Positions 1 through 14,331 of a DNA stretch of 64,000 bases are shown here, one piece after another. Under the pieces are notes generated by a model that was not told the DNA's origin, ran no database searches, and saw nothing but the letters and a program-made list of their open reading frames with translations. Each line of letters begins with the position of its first letter. The stretch's first letter is position 1. The position numbers and the translations under genes are program-made. This DNA is from Cystobasidium ongulense. Taxonomy: Eukaryota > Basidiomycota > Cystobasidiomycetes > Cystobasidiales > Cystobasidiaceae. The stretch is from contig BQUP01000003.1 in NCBI GenBank assembly GCA_022835595.1, positions 1,223,704 through 1,287,703 of the forward strand, in the 5' to 3' direction.

Positions 1-59
1 AGTCGAGTGGGCGTGCAGGGTGTCCATGCTGATGTGATGCCTGCTCCCGGTGCCCGCAG

Positions 60-2388
<2,329 letters not shown>

Positions 2389-2763
2389 ATTGCATACTAA
2401 GCTTGGAGCGAGCGAGCTCGTGCATCAAAAGCTTTCGTATGAAAGCTGTCACTCCCTCTAGACTGTGATAGTGTCTCCTTCAATCCGTGTAGATTACAGA
2501 GCTGTGTTTTCCCCACTCTATGTATTTCCCCAGCATTCAACGAGGAACATCTCCATATTCCAAGTGTCCGTGTGCAGTGCTTGCCTACTTGAAGTGTTAT
2601 CAATTTTATTTGCCACTCATGTCTCTGTTTACGCGAAAGTCGCGTCTTTGTTGACTTCAATTCATCAGCTTTTATTTGAAGCTTCGACATTTGCAGCAGG
2701 AGAAAGGCAGGATAAGAGATAGGAGAGATACAGAGCATCACTGCAGCAAGTATATCACGAGCC
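2389..2763. other. Intergenic: VMA2 3' region and POL12 promoter
   Basis: These 375 bases lie between two co-directional genes. They are T-rich after the VMA2 stop and hold no convincing ORF. They probably contain the VMA2 3' UTR and the POL12 promoter and leader. Confidence 0.6.
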
Positions 2764-5414
2764 ATGGCCGACAGCGGTGCTGCTGCTGCAACGCGTGTCC
2801 AGCTGGAGGAGCATTTTGGCGCTGGACTGCCTGCAGACGTCGTGACAGAAGGTGGGTGGATACGACATGGCGTGCATGCGGTGCGCTGATGGTAGCTGCC
2901 CTCATCAGCCCTCTCCATCCTGCGCCTGTATGCCCTCTCGCCGTCGGATCTCTTCTTCAAGTGGGAAGCTTTCCTGCTCTCAAACACCAACACGGCGCCC
3001 GTCTTTAATCTGGACAATTTGAGAGAGCTCAAGAAGGACATGCAGCTCTCTGCTGGCTCGAATGGCGCTGCTGTCAATGGCAGGCGAGAAACAGCGATGC
3101 CGACTCCAGGCACTGCAGCGACAAGCAGGATAAAGAAGCTCGCTGGAAGGGCCGCTCTGGACGGGATGTGAGTGAACCCAGCTCACTACACATCTAGTAG
3201 CATGCTGATGTTATGCTTGTTGCACTCTCCCAGCCTCGACGGTGCGCCTTCCACACCTCTGGCGAAACGCGCAAAGATGGGAATGGCAAGCAGTGGCGGA
3301 CCTTCGACACCGCTGCTCAACAACAAGAACAATCTCACTCCTATCGCTCGTCCAACGTCAAATGGAATGCGACCATCTGCCTCGTTCACGCCTTCTGCCG
3401 CCGCAGCCTCGACGCCTCACGCGCTCAGCAAGACGACCGCCGCGTTACCATCACATCTCTCGCATTCGCTAGGACCACCCAGCTCTCCGACCCCCAACGG
3501 ACTCGACACTCCATCCGCTTCCAGCTCCTTTGTCCGCTTCGAAGACCGCCAACACGCGCTCGAAGTCGTAGAGACTCTCAACGGCCACCTCAGCTCTATC
3601 ATCGGCACAGCGACCGAATCCAATACCTCGCGCATCGCTCTAGTCAGCAATGCCAATCCAAAAGACTATGTGTACCGCTATATGTTTGAGAAGACTACAG
3701 AAAGAGCTGCTGGTAAGAAAGGCTCTTGTGATCTGGGCTACGCGCTGCACGTGCCAAATTCACGCTGACACTGTGCTTCTATGATACAGTTCTTGACAAT
3801 GCCATCGATGAAGCTGCAGACCTAGTCATGCAATACTACGGTCTTGACGATATCGGCAATCCGGAGCACCCTTCACAAGACGATATCTACTGCGTGGGTC
3901 GAATATGCCCAGAGGGGGATACCGTCCGCCTCACAGATACAAGCATGCAACTGGAGTCGTCGCGCCGCTATGGAGGTGGCATGCGTGTACCCTTGCGGTT
4001 TGATGCTGAAGTATCGGTCAGGTCCTCGGACGATCCTAGCTTGTCGACTGGAGAAGGCGGTACAGGCCTCTTTCCTGGCATGATAGTCGGTCTCAAGGGT
4101 AGAAATCCAGGCGGCGGCTTCTTCACAGCATCCGAGATCCTTCTCGTAAGTCTCCATGCTTAAGGTTAGCCTAGTCTTCGTTCTTGCGGCATCGAGCTGA
4201 TTCGTAAGCCTGATTCACAGTTACCTCCAGTCGACCAACCCCAAACTTCAGTGACGGAAATGATAGATCACCAACACGGTCGCGCAAAGCTGGATGGTCA
4301 GCCTATGAGTGTCGTGACAGCGTGTGGACCTTTCACAGTTGACGATAACCTATCATACGCGCCGTTTGCTGCTCTGATGGATGAAATGGCAAATCTTCGG
4401 CCGGACCTTCTCATCCTCGTATGTTACACATTCAATTGCGTACATTATGCCCGTTTCCTGGCTGACCTGTATTCTCTACTAGCTTGGACCCTTTGTCGAC
4501 TCTTCGCATCCTCTCATGAAAGCAGGCGAGGTCGACGAAACACCCCAGCAAATCTTTCAGAATCTCATCTCTTCCAAACTTAGCTCATTCCTGGACTACT
4601 CCCTCAATACCAGTGCAATTTTAGTCCCTTCCGTACGGGACTTGATAAGTCATAATGTGGTGTATCCCCAAGCACCACTTGAACGGGAAGGCTTGAACTT
4701 ACACAAGGTAAGGAGCCAGCCATTTCGTTTCCTCTTAGTGTATACTGACTCTTGTCTAACGTTCAAACAGCGAGCCAAACTTCTCCCCAATCCTGCCGTC
4801 TTCTCAGTCAATGAGGTGGTCTTTGCCGTGACTTCGGCCGACACTCTGTTCTCGCTAAAGCAAAATGAATACTTCAAAAAAGCCCGAGATGTATCGTCGG
4901 ATCTGTCGAGTTATCCAAACGCATCTTCGTCCTCCATTGGGCTGGCTTCCAACAAGGATGTAATGGCAAGGATGTGTAGACACGTTCTCAGGCAGAGAAG
5001 GTACGTTCTGGCCGTAAATCTTCACCGAAACGTTACTGCAGCATACTAAGCGAACTCTATAGCTTCTACCCTCTGTTCCCAGCACCGTCTGCACCTCCTC
5101 TTGAGCCACTCAATCTGGATGTCACTCACAGCAATCTTCTCCGCTTCGATCAAGGGACTGGAGCAGATGTCTTTATCATGCCATCGATGCTCAAGCACTT
5201 CGCCAAGGTAGTGGACTCGGCTGTCATGGTCAACCCCGCCACAATGACCAGGAAGAACCAGCCGGGGACCTTTGCCAAGATGACAATATACCCCACTCCG
5301 CAGCGCGAGCTAGAAGAAGCTGCGAATGGCATGGAAGTGGATGACGATGATGAAGAAAAGACTCTCGAACACAGCATATACGAGCGCATCCGGGTTGATA
5401 TCGTCAAGATATAG
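2764..5414 (+). CDS. POL12: DNA polymerase alpha subunit B (primase complex)
   Basis: Subunit B is the regulatory (70-kDa type) subunit of the DNA polymerase alpha-primase complex, which starts Okazaki fragments in the nucleus and links to telomere capping. The start ATG at 2764 opens MADSGAAAATRVQLEEHFGAG. Introns begin at 2852 and, among others, after LDG near 3168, at 3711, 4146, 4420, 4709 and 5002. The N-terminal third carries a low-complexity Ser/Thr/Pro/Ala linker (STPLAKRAKMG, TPNGLDTPSASSS). The C-terminal part is the OB-fold plus inactive calcineurin-like phosphoesterase module, with DLLILLGPFVDSSHPL, ETPQQIFQNLI, ILVPSVRDLISHNVVYPQ, LPNPAVFSVNEVVFAVTSAD and FYPLFPAP. An acidic run MEVDDDDEE lies near the C-terminus. 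The stop is at 5412-5414, tail-to-tail with the next gene, 142 bases away. Length near 650-700 residues fits the family. Confidence 0.93.
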
Positions 5415-5556
5415 ATTGCGCATCATATACAGTCATAGAATATAATATAATGTTGTTGTAACACGACTCATTTTCCTCGGGTATCTTTAAGCACTACAGG
5501 AACGACTTTCGTTAAGTACTGACTGCCGACCTTACAAGTCTATCGTACTGAGGTCG

Positions 5557-8500
5557 TTAGATGACGTTCATGGCCTGACTGAGCAGCTGATCCAGGCGCT
5601 GAAAGATGAGGCAAATTAGCTTTAAACGGGCTACGTTGATGTAGGGCATGCAAAGTAGACCTACCAGATCAAGATCGTCAAGTCGTTGCCGACGTCCATC
5701 GTATACAGATGCCAATGACGGGCTCAGGCGTGGGAAAGAGGAGCTCCCATTGAGAACGGCGGCGACGGATGGAGATTCGGTACGAATCGGCCGCCAAGGG
5801 CCACTTTCTTGTTCGACAAGTTGCATAAGGAATTCGAGTCCAAGATCGTCCCTATATGGAATCGCAAGACGATTGGAACCCGAAGACTCGTTTCGGGTGG
5901 ACGAGACTGGCGTCGAAGTTGTATTGCCTGCTGATGTAGTAGCGGGTGTAGACGGGCTGCCACTATTTAAAGACGATGCATCGGATGCAATGGAAGCCAG
6001 TGAAGGCTGTTTTGCGTGACCTTTACTGGGAGCTCGACGAGGTGTAGATGAACCAGACGAAGGCGGAGCTTCCGGCTGAGGGGTAGACCGAGCTGAGGAG
6101 GAGGTCACTCTTTCAAGATTCTGAGGACCAGAAGACGCTCTTCCGATGCTTCCATTGCTGGTAGTACTTCCGGAACGTGCACGCATCATCTGTGATACGT
6201 ACGAAGGACCTCTGTCTGACCCAATGGATCCCATTCGTGTAGCGGTCATAGGAGTTGATCTTCCACTGTCTGCACCACTAGAAGATCGGCCGTTGCTTGA
6301 CGTCGACTCGTCGGGAACACCTCCATTTTGCTGCTGCCGACTTCGTAATGCAGAAGCGACGCCTGAAGGGCCAGGAGACGCTGCACCTTTGCGAACCTTG
6401 CTGAGCACCCGTTCAAGTCTCTGGTCGATGCTATCGGAATGTCCCGACTCGCCTTGCGGAGTGGTACTTTCGCTGCGTCGACTTGCGAGCGCTTGTTCGA
6501 GATAGTCGTTGGGCTGATCATAGCTTAAAGGGGCACTTGCAACGCGATCAATTGCCATGCGCTCTTCCGCATCAACTTCGCTTTCCGAAGGACCACTTTT
6601 GGGATTGTAATAGCCTGGTAGATATGCTGCAGGCGTAAGAGGTGATGCGAGTGCAGAAGCATAGCTTTCAGCCGTGACGTGCGACATCGCGGAAGTCGAG
6701 TCGCGAGCGGCGCTGTGTCCGACAATGCTCGTATGGTCGCTCTGTCGAGACGTGCTTCGCCATTCGTTCTCTACGATTTCGCTGATGTCAATCTCACTGC
6801 CGCCATCTGCAGCAATGTAGGAGTAGCGAGTATTAACGCCTTCCCGAGAGCTTCGGATAAGCGACTTATCTGCAAAGATAACGTCGACACCTTCCTTCTC
6901 GTTCTTGTGAGCGGATAGCATAGCCCGCTGATTTGCACGCGAAGCAGCTCGCTGGGCAGCAATGATTTCCTGCTTGGCCTGCTGGGGAGACATGGCTCTT
7001 TCGAGGGATGGCGGAATTTCTGCGATGGGTGTCGCATAAACGGATGTGCTTTCCGAAGCGCGCGATGCCGAACGCTCAGGTAGACTCAAGCTTGAACTGG
7101 AGTCTTCTCTCGTCCGTAATGGACTACCAAAGCTCGACGTCGACATTCTGCTTGCCCTCCTTATGATGAAAATCGGGTCTGTGGATTGCAGGTCAGAACT
7201 TGAGGGGGCGTTGTAAGGTGTTTCCATTGAACGTCTTCTGAATTCCTTGCTGCTCTTTTCGTAAGGTTTGAAAGCTGGTGGGTGTGCGTAGGCGTCCAAA
7301 ACTTTGCTAGAAGGGTTCAAGAGGACTTCTACAGACATACGTAATTAGCCTCTGGATGTCAGTGCAAATGCGGAACAGCCGCGGAACGTACCTTGTTCGT
7401 ACGAGCCAAGCTGTATTGAAGCGAGACAATAGCGCACTCGAGTCATACTGCGGCGTTTCATCATCTTGCTGTCCACATCATCTCCGCCGTCCACTACGCC
7501 TTCGACAATGCCAAACCGATCAAGGGCCGTTTCAAGAATCTCCGATACATTAGCGTTACGAGGGAAAAACAGTACCTTTTCGCGGTAATCCCCAGGAATG
7601 CTCATTGAATTCATACTAGGCGAACGCGATGCCTGTTGTTCCCGGTCTGCTAGTGTAGATTTGGCGATGAGGGAGTGAGAGAATGGATCGAATGCCATGC
7701 TATCTGGAAGATCCGACGGATGAATGACAATCTTGACGGCGAAGCGAACCAGTGGCCCGCTCTGCAACTTATCGGCCATGGAAACGCCAGATAGACGGTT
7801 TGCATCGAGATGCAAGTCGTCGCTTATACGTCGACCTGTAATAGTGCCTGTGGATGAGCTATCGCTAGATCGTTTACTTGTCGAAACAACCTTTGCCGAG
7901 CGCTTGTTGATGTACAGCTTCACGTTCGAATCGTCTGAGAAGTCAGACATTCGTAACTTCTCGATTGCGGGGTTCATAGACAAAGTCGAAGAGATGGAAC
8001 TTATCGACCCAACGCTGGATCGTTTGACAGATGGGAAGCCTTGTCCAGGTCGCAAGAATCCGGTTGCTTGGCTGAGAGATTCGAACAACTTCAAAGGATT
8101 TTGTCCGGGCAGGAATCGAGTCTCTTCACCGTCCACTTCCTTAGCTGTCAAGTAATATTCCTGCATTATCGCTTCCATGGGTGTGATTGTTTCGTTCGGG
8201 GCTACTGGTGGATCTAGTCGGAAACGCTGCATAGCTTGTTTGACAAGTTCCTCAGTGCTAGTGGTCTCATTGAGCAGCACTGTCTTGAATGTGGCATCAG
8301 CGATGATGTTGTCACCTGCAAACACTCGCAAGACGTTCAACACGGGCACCTCGCCTGAACCACCTGAGTTTGCCATGTGGGGCGAGCCAATCAAGCTTCC
8401 TGGTCGTAGTTGACGCCCTGTTGGTCCTTGCCCACTTGACGAGTTGCTCTGCATCGACGCTTGACTTGGCGAGATAGCCATATGGGTTTGAGGAGCGAGC

Positions 8501-10969
8501 TGTTGCCTGACTCCTGCATCATTGCGCGAAACCGATGTATGAGCTGGGCCTGCATTTACAGGAGGGGTAACAGTAGCTGCAAAGGTTGAGGAGTTGGTCG
8601 TGTCGCCTGGTGCGCGCGGATGAATACCGTAGGCCTGGAACATAACATTCTGAGCTTCGACCTGTTGTTGCCGACGAGCAGCCTCGGGACCAAACATCTC
8701 CTCCTTCGCTTGCTGCTGTGCACGCCTTTGCTGCAGGTGCTGGGTGACGGGACCGCTAGAACTACTGCCTCTGACCTTTTCCTGTTCCGGCGACTCGGGT
8801 GCAGGCGAGCTTGTAAGCGATCCTCTGTCGTCATCCGAGGTCGATTCCGAGTTTTTGCGTTGGGCACCTTTTTTGTCTTTATCCTCCTTCTTGTCCTTCT
8901 TGTTACGACTGAATAGCCCTCCAAGTATGCCACCAGATTTCTTCTTCTTCGAGGAACTTCCCGAGGCTGAGATATCGCTGGCGGGCGAGGCACCGCGTTT
9001 CTGAGCACTACTGGCAGATAATGCTGAATTGACAGATGAAGCTCCCGAGCCACGTCTGAAATGAGAGCGATCTTCAGCATCTTCGGTGCTAGTAGGGGTA
9101 TTTCGGCCCATTAGTCCGCTGCTGTAGGTGGACGAGACATTGCTGACGTCGGCATTGGCGGAACTAGCGTTGGACACGTTGCGCAGAGGCTGTCGTTGCT
9201 GTTGAGGTTGCAGATGACTTGAGCTAGCGGGCTCTGGTGCGCTTACTTCTGACAAGTTAGAATCCGTAGAATTCTCCCGGGCAATTCGCGGCGTTAGGGA
9301 GATTTTCTTGGTCTCGCTGTCTTGTGATGCAGTCGGACTTGACGAACCCGCATGTTCAGTAAAGGCCTTCAGTCTTGAGGCAGTACCAGGAGCTCCAGGC
9401 GGCGTTCTTTCCCTTTCGATTGCCGAGCCTCCAGAGTACGACGAAATGGTGCCTTGTGGAGCTTGCTGCTCTGAAAAGCGGACGTTTTGTTGTTCGGCTC
9501 GCAAGGTTTCATCCACAGATAGATTGCGAGACACATTCGCTTGCTGCTGCATTGGCCCAATCGACTCGGGACCTGGAGCAAAGTAAGCCGGCCTTCCACC
9601 ATTCGCGACTCCCAAAGCAGCTTGTGCTTTGGCCTGGATGGCGCGATTGAGAGGCGGCAGGACTTGCCCGTCGGCGTCGTATTCTGGTTCCTGGTCGTAG
9701 CCTTCTGAGGAGTCGTATGTTGACTCGTAAGGGACAGTGGCCTCCGATGTTTGCTGATTGTAGTAGCGCTGAGTCTGATCGTCCATCGCATGGTGATGCT
9801 GCTGTTGCTGTGCGTGCATGGTTTGGTCCCCTGCAAAGCCTTGCTGATGGCCATGAGCACGAGCGTGAGCGTGTCCGTGGTCTTCCAGACTTCCTCCTTC
9901 GAAACTGCCATCGCTTCCCTCCTCTTCTTCGTCTTCAAAGTCGCCCCTGCTTTCTCCTTCTTCGCCTTCTTCCATGCTCCCTTCAGACTCTTCATCGCTG
10001 TAGAGATAGCCGACATACTCTTGAAAGCTAGGAGGGCCAAAATCCACAAATCTGCCTCCTCCAGGGAGTTCGGGGTTGAGCTGCATCTTGGGTCGGCGCA
10101 TAGCCTCTTGGAGCATCCTGTTGGTTGGATGATGGGGTTGCCTGAAGTGGACTCGCGCTCGACGAGCAGAAGCAGCTCCATGGGCAATGTCCGACTCTCT
10201 TGCGCGTGCTTGCTGTGTGTGCGGGGAGGATGGTCAGAGTGTATACAAAGTGGCAAGCATGGCTCCCCACTTACATTCAGGTTCTGTTTCTTGTAGAAGC
10301 GTGCCAGACGCTCCTCTGGGGTCTCTATATTCTCAGCAGGGATGTAGCCTACGAGCTGAGTCTTCAATACGCGTACCAGCCACCAGTACGAGTTTGAGTC
10401 GTCGAGCAGGGTGAGCTGGTCGCCTTTGACGACGCTCGCCTGGCCTTCGACGGTGGCCAGGAAGGTGTGGAGGGCGTAGACGACGTCGTAGTCGATGTCC
10501 TCTTCGGCGTCGGGGAGTTCGAGCTCGGAGGACTCGTCTGGGTCTTCATCATCGTCCATATCGTCGTCGTCGTCGTCGTCGTCGTCGCCTCCATCGTGGT
10601 GGTCGTTGTCGCGTTCATGCTCGTCCGCGTCCGAGTCCGAGTTGCCGGGGTATTCGCCAGAGGTGGGAGGATGGTGCTGGTTGGCATACACGATGCTGCT
10701 GTCGTGGTGGTTGTCAGTGCTGTCAGTGTAGTGCTGCTGGTGCTGGTGGTCTTGCTGCTGTGAATGGACGGAGGGTGGTTCAGCATGCCCTCCTCATACC
10801 ACACCACCAACACGACATCCACACCCACCGCGTATCCGCCATGCTCATAGTGATGGCTGTACTGGTTGTACTGCGTGTCCCTCCCTGCATGCTGCCCGTC
10901 CTCGCTGCTCATGCTCCCATCTGCCAGCAGCTGGATCTCGCTGCTGTCGGGGTTGCCTGGAGCTGCCAT
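5557..10969 (-). CDS. SH3 and Ras-association domain scaffold protein, Bud14/Tea4-like
   Basis: This is a very large (roughly 1,600-residue) low-complexity protein. Near the N-terminus an Asp run (10556-10590) precedes an SH3 domain: VVYALHTFLATVEGQASVVKGDQLTLLDD, then YWWLVRVLKTQLVGYIPAENIETPEERLARFYKKQNLN. Further on are poly-Gln/His and Ser-rich stretches and a Lys-rich KKKKSGGILGGLFSRNKKDKK. A Ras-association-like domain follows (VLNVLRVFAGDNIIADATFKTVLLNETTSTEELVKQAMQRF, about 8190-8330). The SH3 plus its ETPEERLARF continuation resembles Bud14/Tea4 polarity and PP1-targeting proteins; this is inference. The start ATG is at 10967-10969. Introns lie near 10760-10833, 10150-10276 and 7345-7390. 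The last intron, 5599-5664, is 66 bases (3n) with no in-frame stop, so reading through it is also possible. The stop is at 5557-5559. Confidence 0.75.
5599..5664 (-). other. 66-base in-frame, stop-free intron
   Basis: On the minus strand the sequence GTAGGTCTAC...CTTTCAG lies between LDDLDL and RLDQLLSQAMNVI, the end of the SH3/RA gene. It has good donor and acceptor sites, is divisible by three and carries no stop in frame, so spliced and retained forms would both give a full-length protein. Confidence 0.6.
10556..10590 (+). repeat. GTC trinucleotide run (poly-Asp in the minus-strand gene)
   Basis: An almost pure GTC/GTCGTC run on the plus strand encodes a run of Asp residues before the SH3 domain of the minus-strand scaffold gene. 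Such triplet runs are prone to length change. Confidence 0.8.
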
Positions 10970-11387
10970 GGTGGGCGATGGACTGCGTGAGATGGGCTAT
11001 GCGCGTGAGTCTGCCATGGTGAGCTTGAGGAATGGGAGTGGGAGTGAGCAGAAGCGAGAAGAGCTGGATGGTGTACGAGTATCGTGTATCCTGTCTATCT
11101 TCAATCATGCACGTGATGGATGTGGAAGAGCAACGGCGAGCAGGAAAGTGCAAGACGAGCAGAAGATAGAGTAGAGCTGGAGGGTATCCCGAGTGCAGTC
11201 GCCTATTGGAGACCATTCCCTCGTCTCAGCCTTCTTCCTTCACTTTTGCAGCATTAATGATCACTCGACCACTCTTGCTCTCAATGCACGCCGACCTCGA
11301 CAAGCTCTTTCTTCTCTCAATCCACTCTGCTTTCCACTTCAAGTAGATACATCGCATCAGACAACACTCAATATAGCATAGACCACC
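10970..11387. promoter_or_regulatory. Divergent promoter between the SH3/RA gene and the Sec14-like gene
   Basis: These 418 bases separate two divergent start codons. They contain a CACGTG E-box at 11110-11115 and pyrimidine-rich stretches on the plus strand just before the Sec14-like ATG, typical of fungal leaders. I see no ORF worth calling. Confidence 0.55.
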
Positions 11388-13410
11388 ATGGCCAGCAATC
11401 TCCAGCACGCCGTCGCCCACACGCCCCCACTCGCTCCAGCAAAGGAAACCGAGAACCCTCCCCGACGGCCAGACCTCACAAGTGACCAGTTTGCAAAGCT
11501 ATCCACCCTGCTCGCACATCTAAATGGTCCAGACTTCATGCTCCCATCGACTGTTAAAGACGTAAAGGCAGCTCAAAAGGCCAGACTGAAGCGATTCGGC
11601 GCAAAGCCCGAGCAATGGAGTGGCCAGCCTTTAGCCTCTGGAAACAAGGACGAGCAACTGCTGCCCTTGAGTGATGTCGAAAAGTGCTTTTTGTCAACTG
11701 AGCGTGAGTTTGTGTCGCGCTCTGGACATTTCCTGTCAATGACCAATGCCTCTGACGTGATAAATGCATTTTCACAATCCTTGTTGCTATATCTCCCATC
11801 CACACCGGCACATACTTGTACACACACAGAATGCCAGAGATTCCTTCGTGCCGTAAAGTGGGATTTACCCTCCGCCTTCAACCGGACTGAAGAGACCATG
11901 GTGTGGCGCCGCGAATTCGAAGTCGAGAAGATCAACGACAATCCCGAAATGGTCGACGAAGAAGGCAAGACTGGCAAGGAGGTCATCATGGGTGTATGTC
12001 ATGTCTCCTACAGGCTTCATAGCTCGAGTTCCTTCTTAGCCCAGCTCACTCTCGCTTCTTCCATCTTCCGTTGCCGCCACCAGTGGGATCTCCAAAGACG
12101 ACCATGTCTCTACATGTTTCCTTATAGACAGAATGTGAGGAGGCCGAATCGTCCATCTCTTCCTTCTCGACTTCTCATCGCTTACTGACGCTTCGGATTC
12201 CAGACAAACACCCTCGATAGGCAGATTCAGTTTGTCGTGTGGTGTCTTGAACGCACCGTGGATATGATGGGTCCAGAAGTAGAGAACCTCTGCCTGGTGA
12301 GTCTTTGCTCATGACATCATCGTACTTGTCTCAAATATCTCTCTGAATTGTGTTTCTGCAATTTTGCCCACCACAGCTCATCGACTTTGGTACCGGAGAA
12401 AAGGGTGGCGGCGGACAGCCTACATCCCTTGGGCAAGCACGAAAGGTGCTCTCAATCTTGCAAACATACTATTGCGAAAGACTTGGTCGAGCATTGTGCA
12501 TGTGAGTCTCTCTGGGCGGCGACTTCTGAGCCTAATCGTCAAAAGCAGCGCACTTACCAGGTACTGTTTCTTTTCTTCGTGCTACAGTCGCATTCCCACC
12601 ATATTCTACGGCTTCTACCGCCTTGTTTCCCCCTTTGTTGATCCCGTCACCAAGGATAAGATCAGATTCAACCCCGACTGTCGTACACTTGTTCCCCCTT
12701 CCCAGCTTGACAAGCTTGCTTTCGGCGGCGACTTCAACTTTGAGTACAAGCACGAGAATTATTTTCCTTTCATGCATGAACTTGCCAAAACTCGAAGAGA
12801 GGAAAATCTATCTAGATGGAGACAGTTTGGAGGCAATCAGTGTGGCTTGTCCGAATTCATCATCAAAGGCGGCATGCAGAATGAGCGAACTTCTGAAGAT
12901 TACGAGCGAGAGCAATCTACTGCTGGCACAGCAGCTAATGGAGCACAGCTGGCAAACGGCTCTTCAGTATCTCAACAGGCGAATGAGACTGAGACCACTT
13001 CAGAAGTTGGCTCTACTCCAGCTCTTACCCCTGCGGTATCGCAAAGCGTAGCAACTTCGGGATCAAACTCGCATACCGAGCATGAATCTTTAACCGAAAA
13101 GGCCGCAGACGATGAGCATCATTCGCTCGAAAGGAACAATGAAGAATCTAGACAGCCGCAGGCTTTGGATGCCAAGTACCTGAACGGCAGCAGTAGCGCC
13201 GCCCGGGTGAACAGCGCCGACTCTTTTGTCACGAGCAAAGAGACCCTGAGTCCTCCGATTGCAACGACAATGGGACGTGAGAATGATGTTGATCGATTCG
13301 ACGCAGCCACAAAGGCCAATAAAGGATTGAATGGGACTGGAGAGGCTGGATTAGAGACTGGTATCGCGGGGCTTGTGATCAAGGAGGACGGATCTCTTGG
13401 AGCCGCATAG
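11388..13410 (+). CDS. Sec14-like CRAL-TRIO phosphatidylinositol transfer protein
   Basis: This is a Sec14-superfamily lipid-binding protein, probably of the PDR16/PDR17 (SFH) group, which exchange phosphatidylinositol and a second lipid between membranes. The ATG at 11388 has a perfect CACC context. After a Lys-rich N-terminal region comes a CRAL-TRIO N-terminal helix segment (CQRFLRAVKWDLPSAFNRTEETMVWRREF), then WDLQRRPCLYMFPYRQN, TLDRQIQFVVWCLERTVDMM, LIDFGTGEKGG, ARKVLSILQTYYCERLGRAL and IPTIFYGFYRLVSPFVDPVTKDKIRF: the lipid pocket and the floor helix. The C-terminal tail of about 180 residues is Ser/Thr/Glu-rich and probably disordered. Five or more short introns interrupt the first half. 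The stop TAG is at 13408-13410. The subfamily assignment is less sure than the fold. Confidence 0.85.
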
Positions 13411-14331
13411 GAGTTTGTCGAGCTTAGGAAAAACCAGGGACCTAGTCTGCTCGGTCTCCTCTAGTTCATGCATCTCCTTCAATATTACATCTGACCATCA
13501 TATGTAGCTTTTCCTGACAGCTATGTTAGCTCTTTTCATCAAGTTGGTCTGCATTTTTTACATGGCCCGTAGTGTCCAGCAGTCAAGTACGATAGAGCAC
13601 ACGAGTAGTTACTAGCATCATGGTAGTGCTTACTGGTATCTCGATAACACTTACTAGTATCTTGGTAGTGCATATTTCAACAGGAGTATCTACTGTAACT
13701 CCCGAACTGCAGTTCCCATTCCGGTGATCCTTCTAATGTCCCTGAGTGTTTCCGAGTGATGGCTGACGTGACTAACCATTGTCCAGCTAAGCTATACACT
13801 CTACCTCGGAGCTCGATGACGATATAGACCGCCCTACTGCTCAAGCTAAGCTTAGCTAATCGCTACTTGCGAGACTTGTAGCTACTTTAAGCATGGACTC
13901 CACTTCGGCAGGCTGATTGCTGGCTGAACACCCCAAGATGATCATCACCACAGCCCACACGCAGGCAAGGCAGGCGTGTCTCTGTCCAACTCCCTCGTGC
14001 CATCGTGTATCCATTATTGCTGTCATATTCCAGCCCTCAGCAGTGGCGACTGGTTGCCGCGTCGGATGGCCGATTCGGAGGCGCACGACAGAAGGGAAAA
14101 GGGAAAACTGCTCCCGTCGAGGATGGGGCATCTTGCCTCTGCTTCGACTGGACTGTGGCATACTCGCGACACTCGACGACACAGCGGACAACCTTGCACT
14201 GCAGATTGGGACATCGACAGACCGACAGATTGCGAGCATCCTCGGTGAGCGACACTCCGCCCTCGGCATGTCACGTGACTCGGGGCTGATATGCTACATG
14301 GCCAGATCAAACACAAGAGCAGTAGCAGTGC
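13411..14331. other. Intergenic region with a short tandem repeat and E-box
   Basis: These 921 bases hold no ORF I can support; the open frames on either strand lack recognisable motifs. Around 13605-13670 there are three degenerate copies of a 21-base unit (CTTACTAGTATCTTGGTAGTG-like). A CACGTG E-box lies at 14272-14277, 60 bases before the next ATG. Confidence 0.5.
13605..13670 (+). repeat. Three degenerate 21-base tandem units
   Basis: Units start at about 13608, 13629 and 13650 and share the pattern TTACTrGyATCwyGrTArTG with 3-5 mismatches each. They lie downstream of the Sec14-like gene; no function is visible. Confidence 0.55.

Noticed and set aside
10467-10763. Plus-strand open frame rich in Val opposite the SH3/RA gene
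   Set aside because: It is the complement of Asp/Ser/His-rich codons of the real minus-strand gene; composition is artefactual.
13856-14269. Minus-strand open frame in the 13.4-14.3 kb intergenic region
   Set aside because: Cys/Arg/Ser-rich with no hydrophobic core or motif; several overlapping frames of similar length are open on both strands, so it is likely chance.
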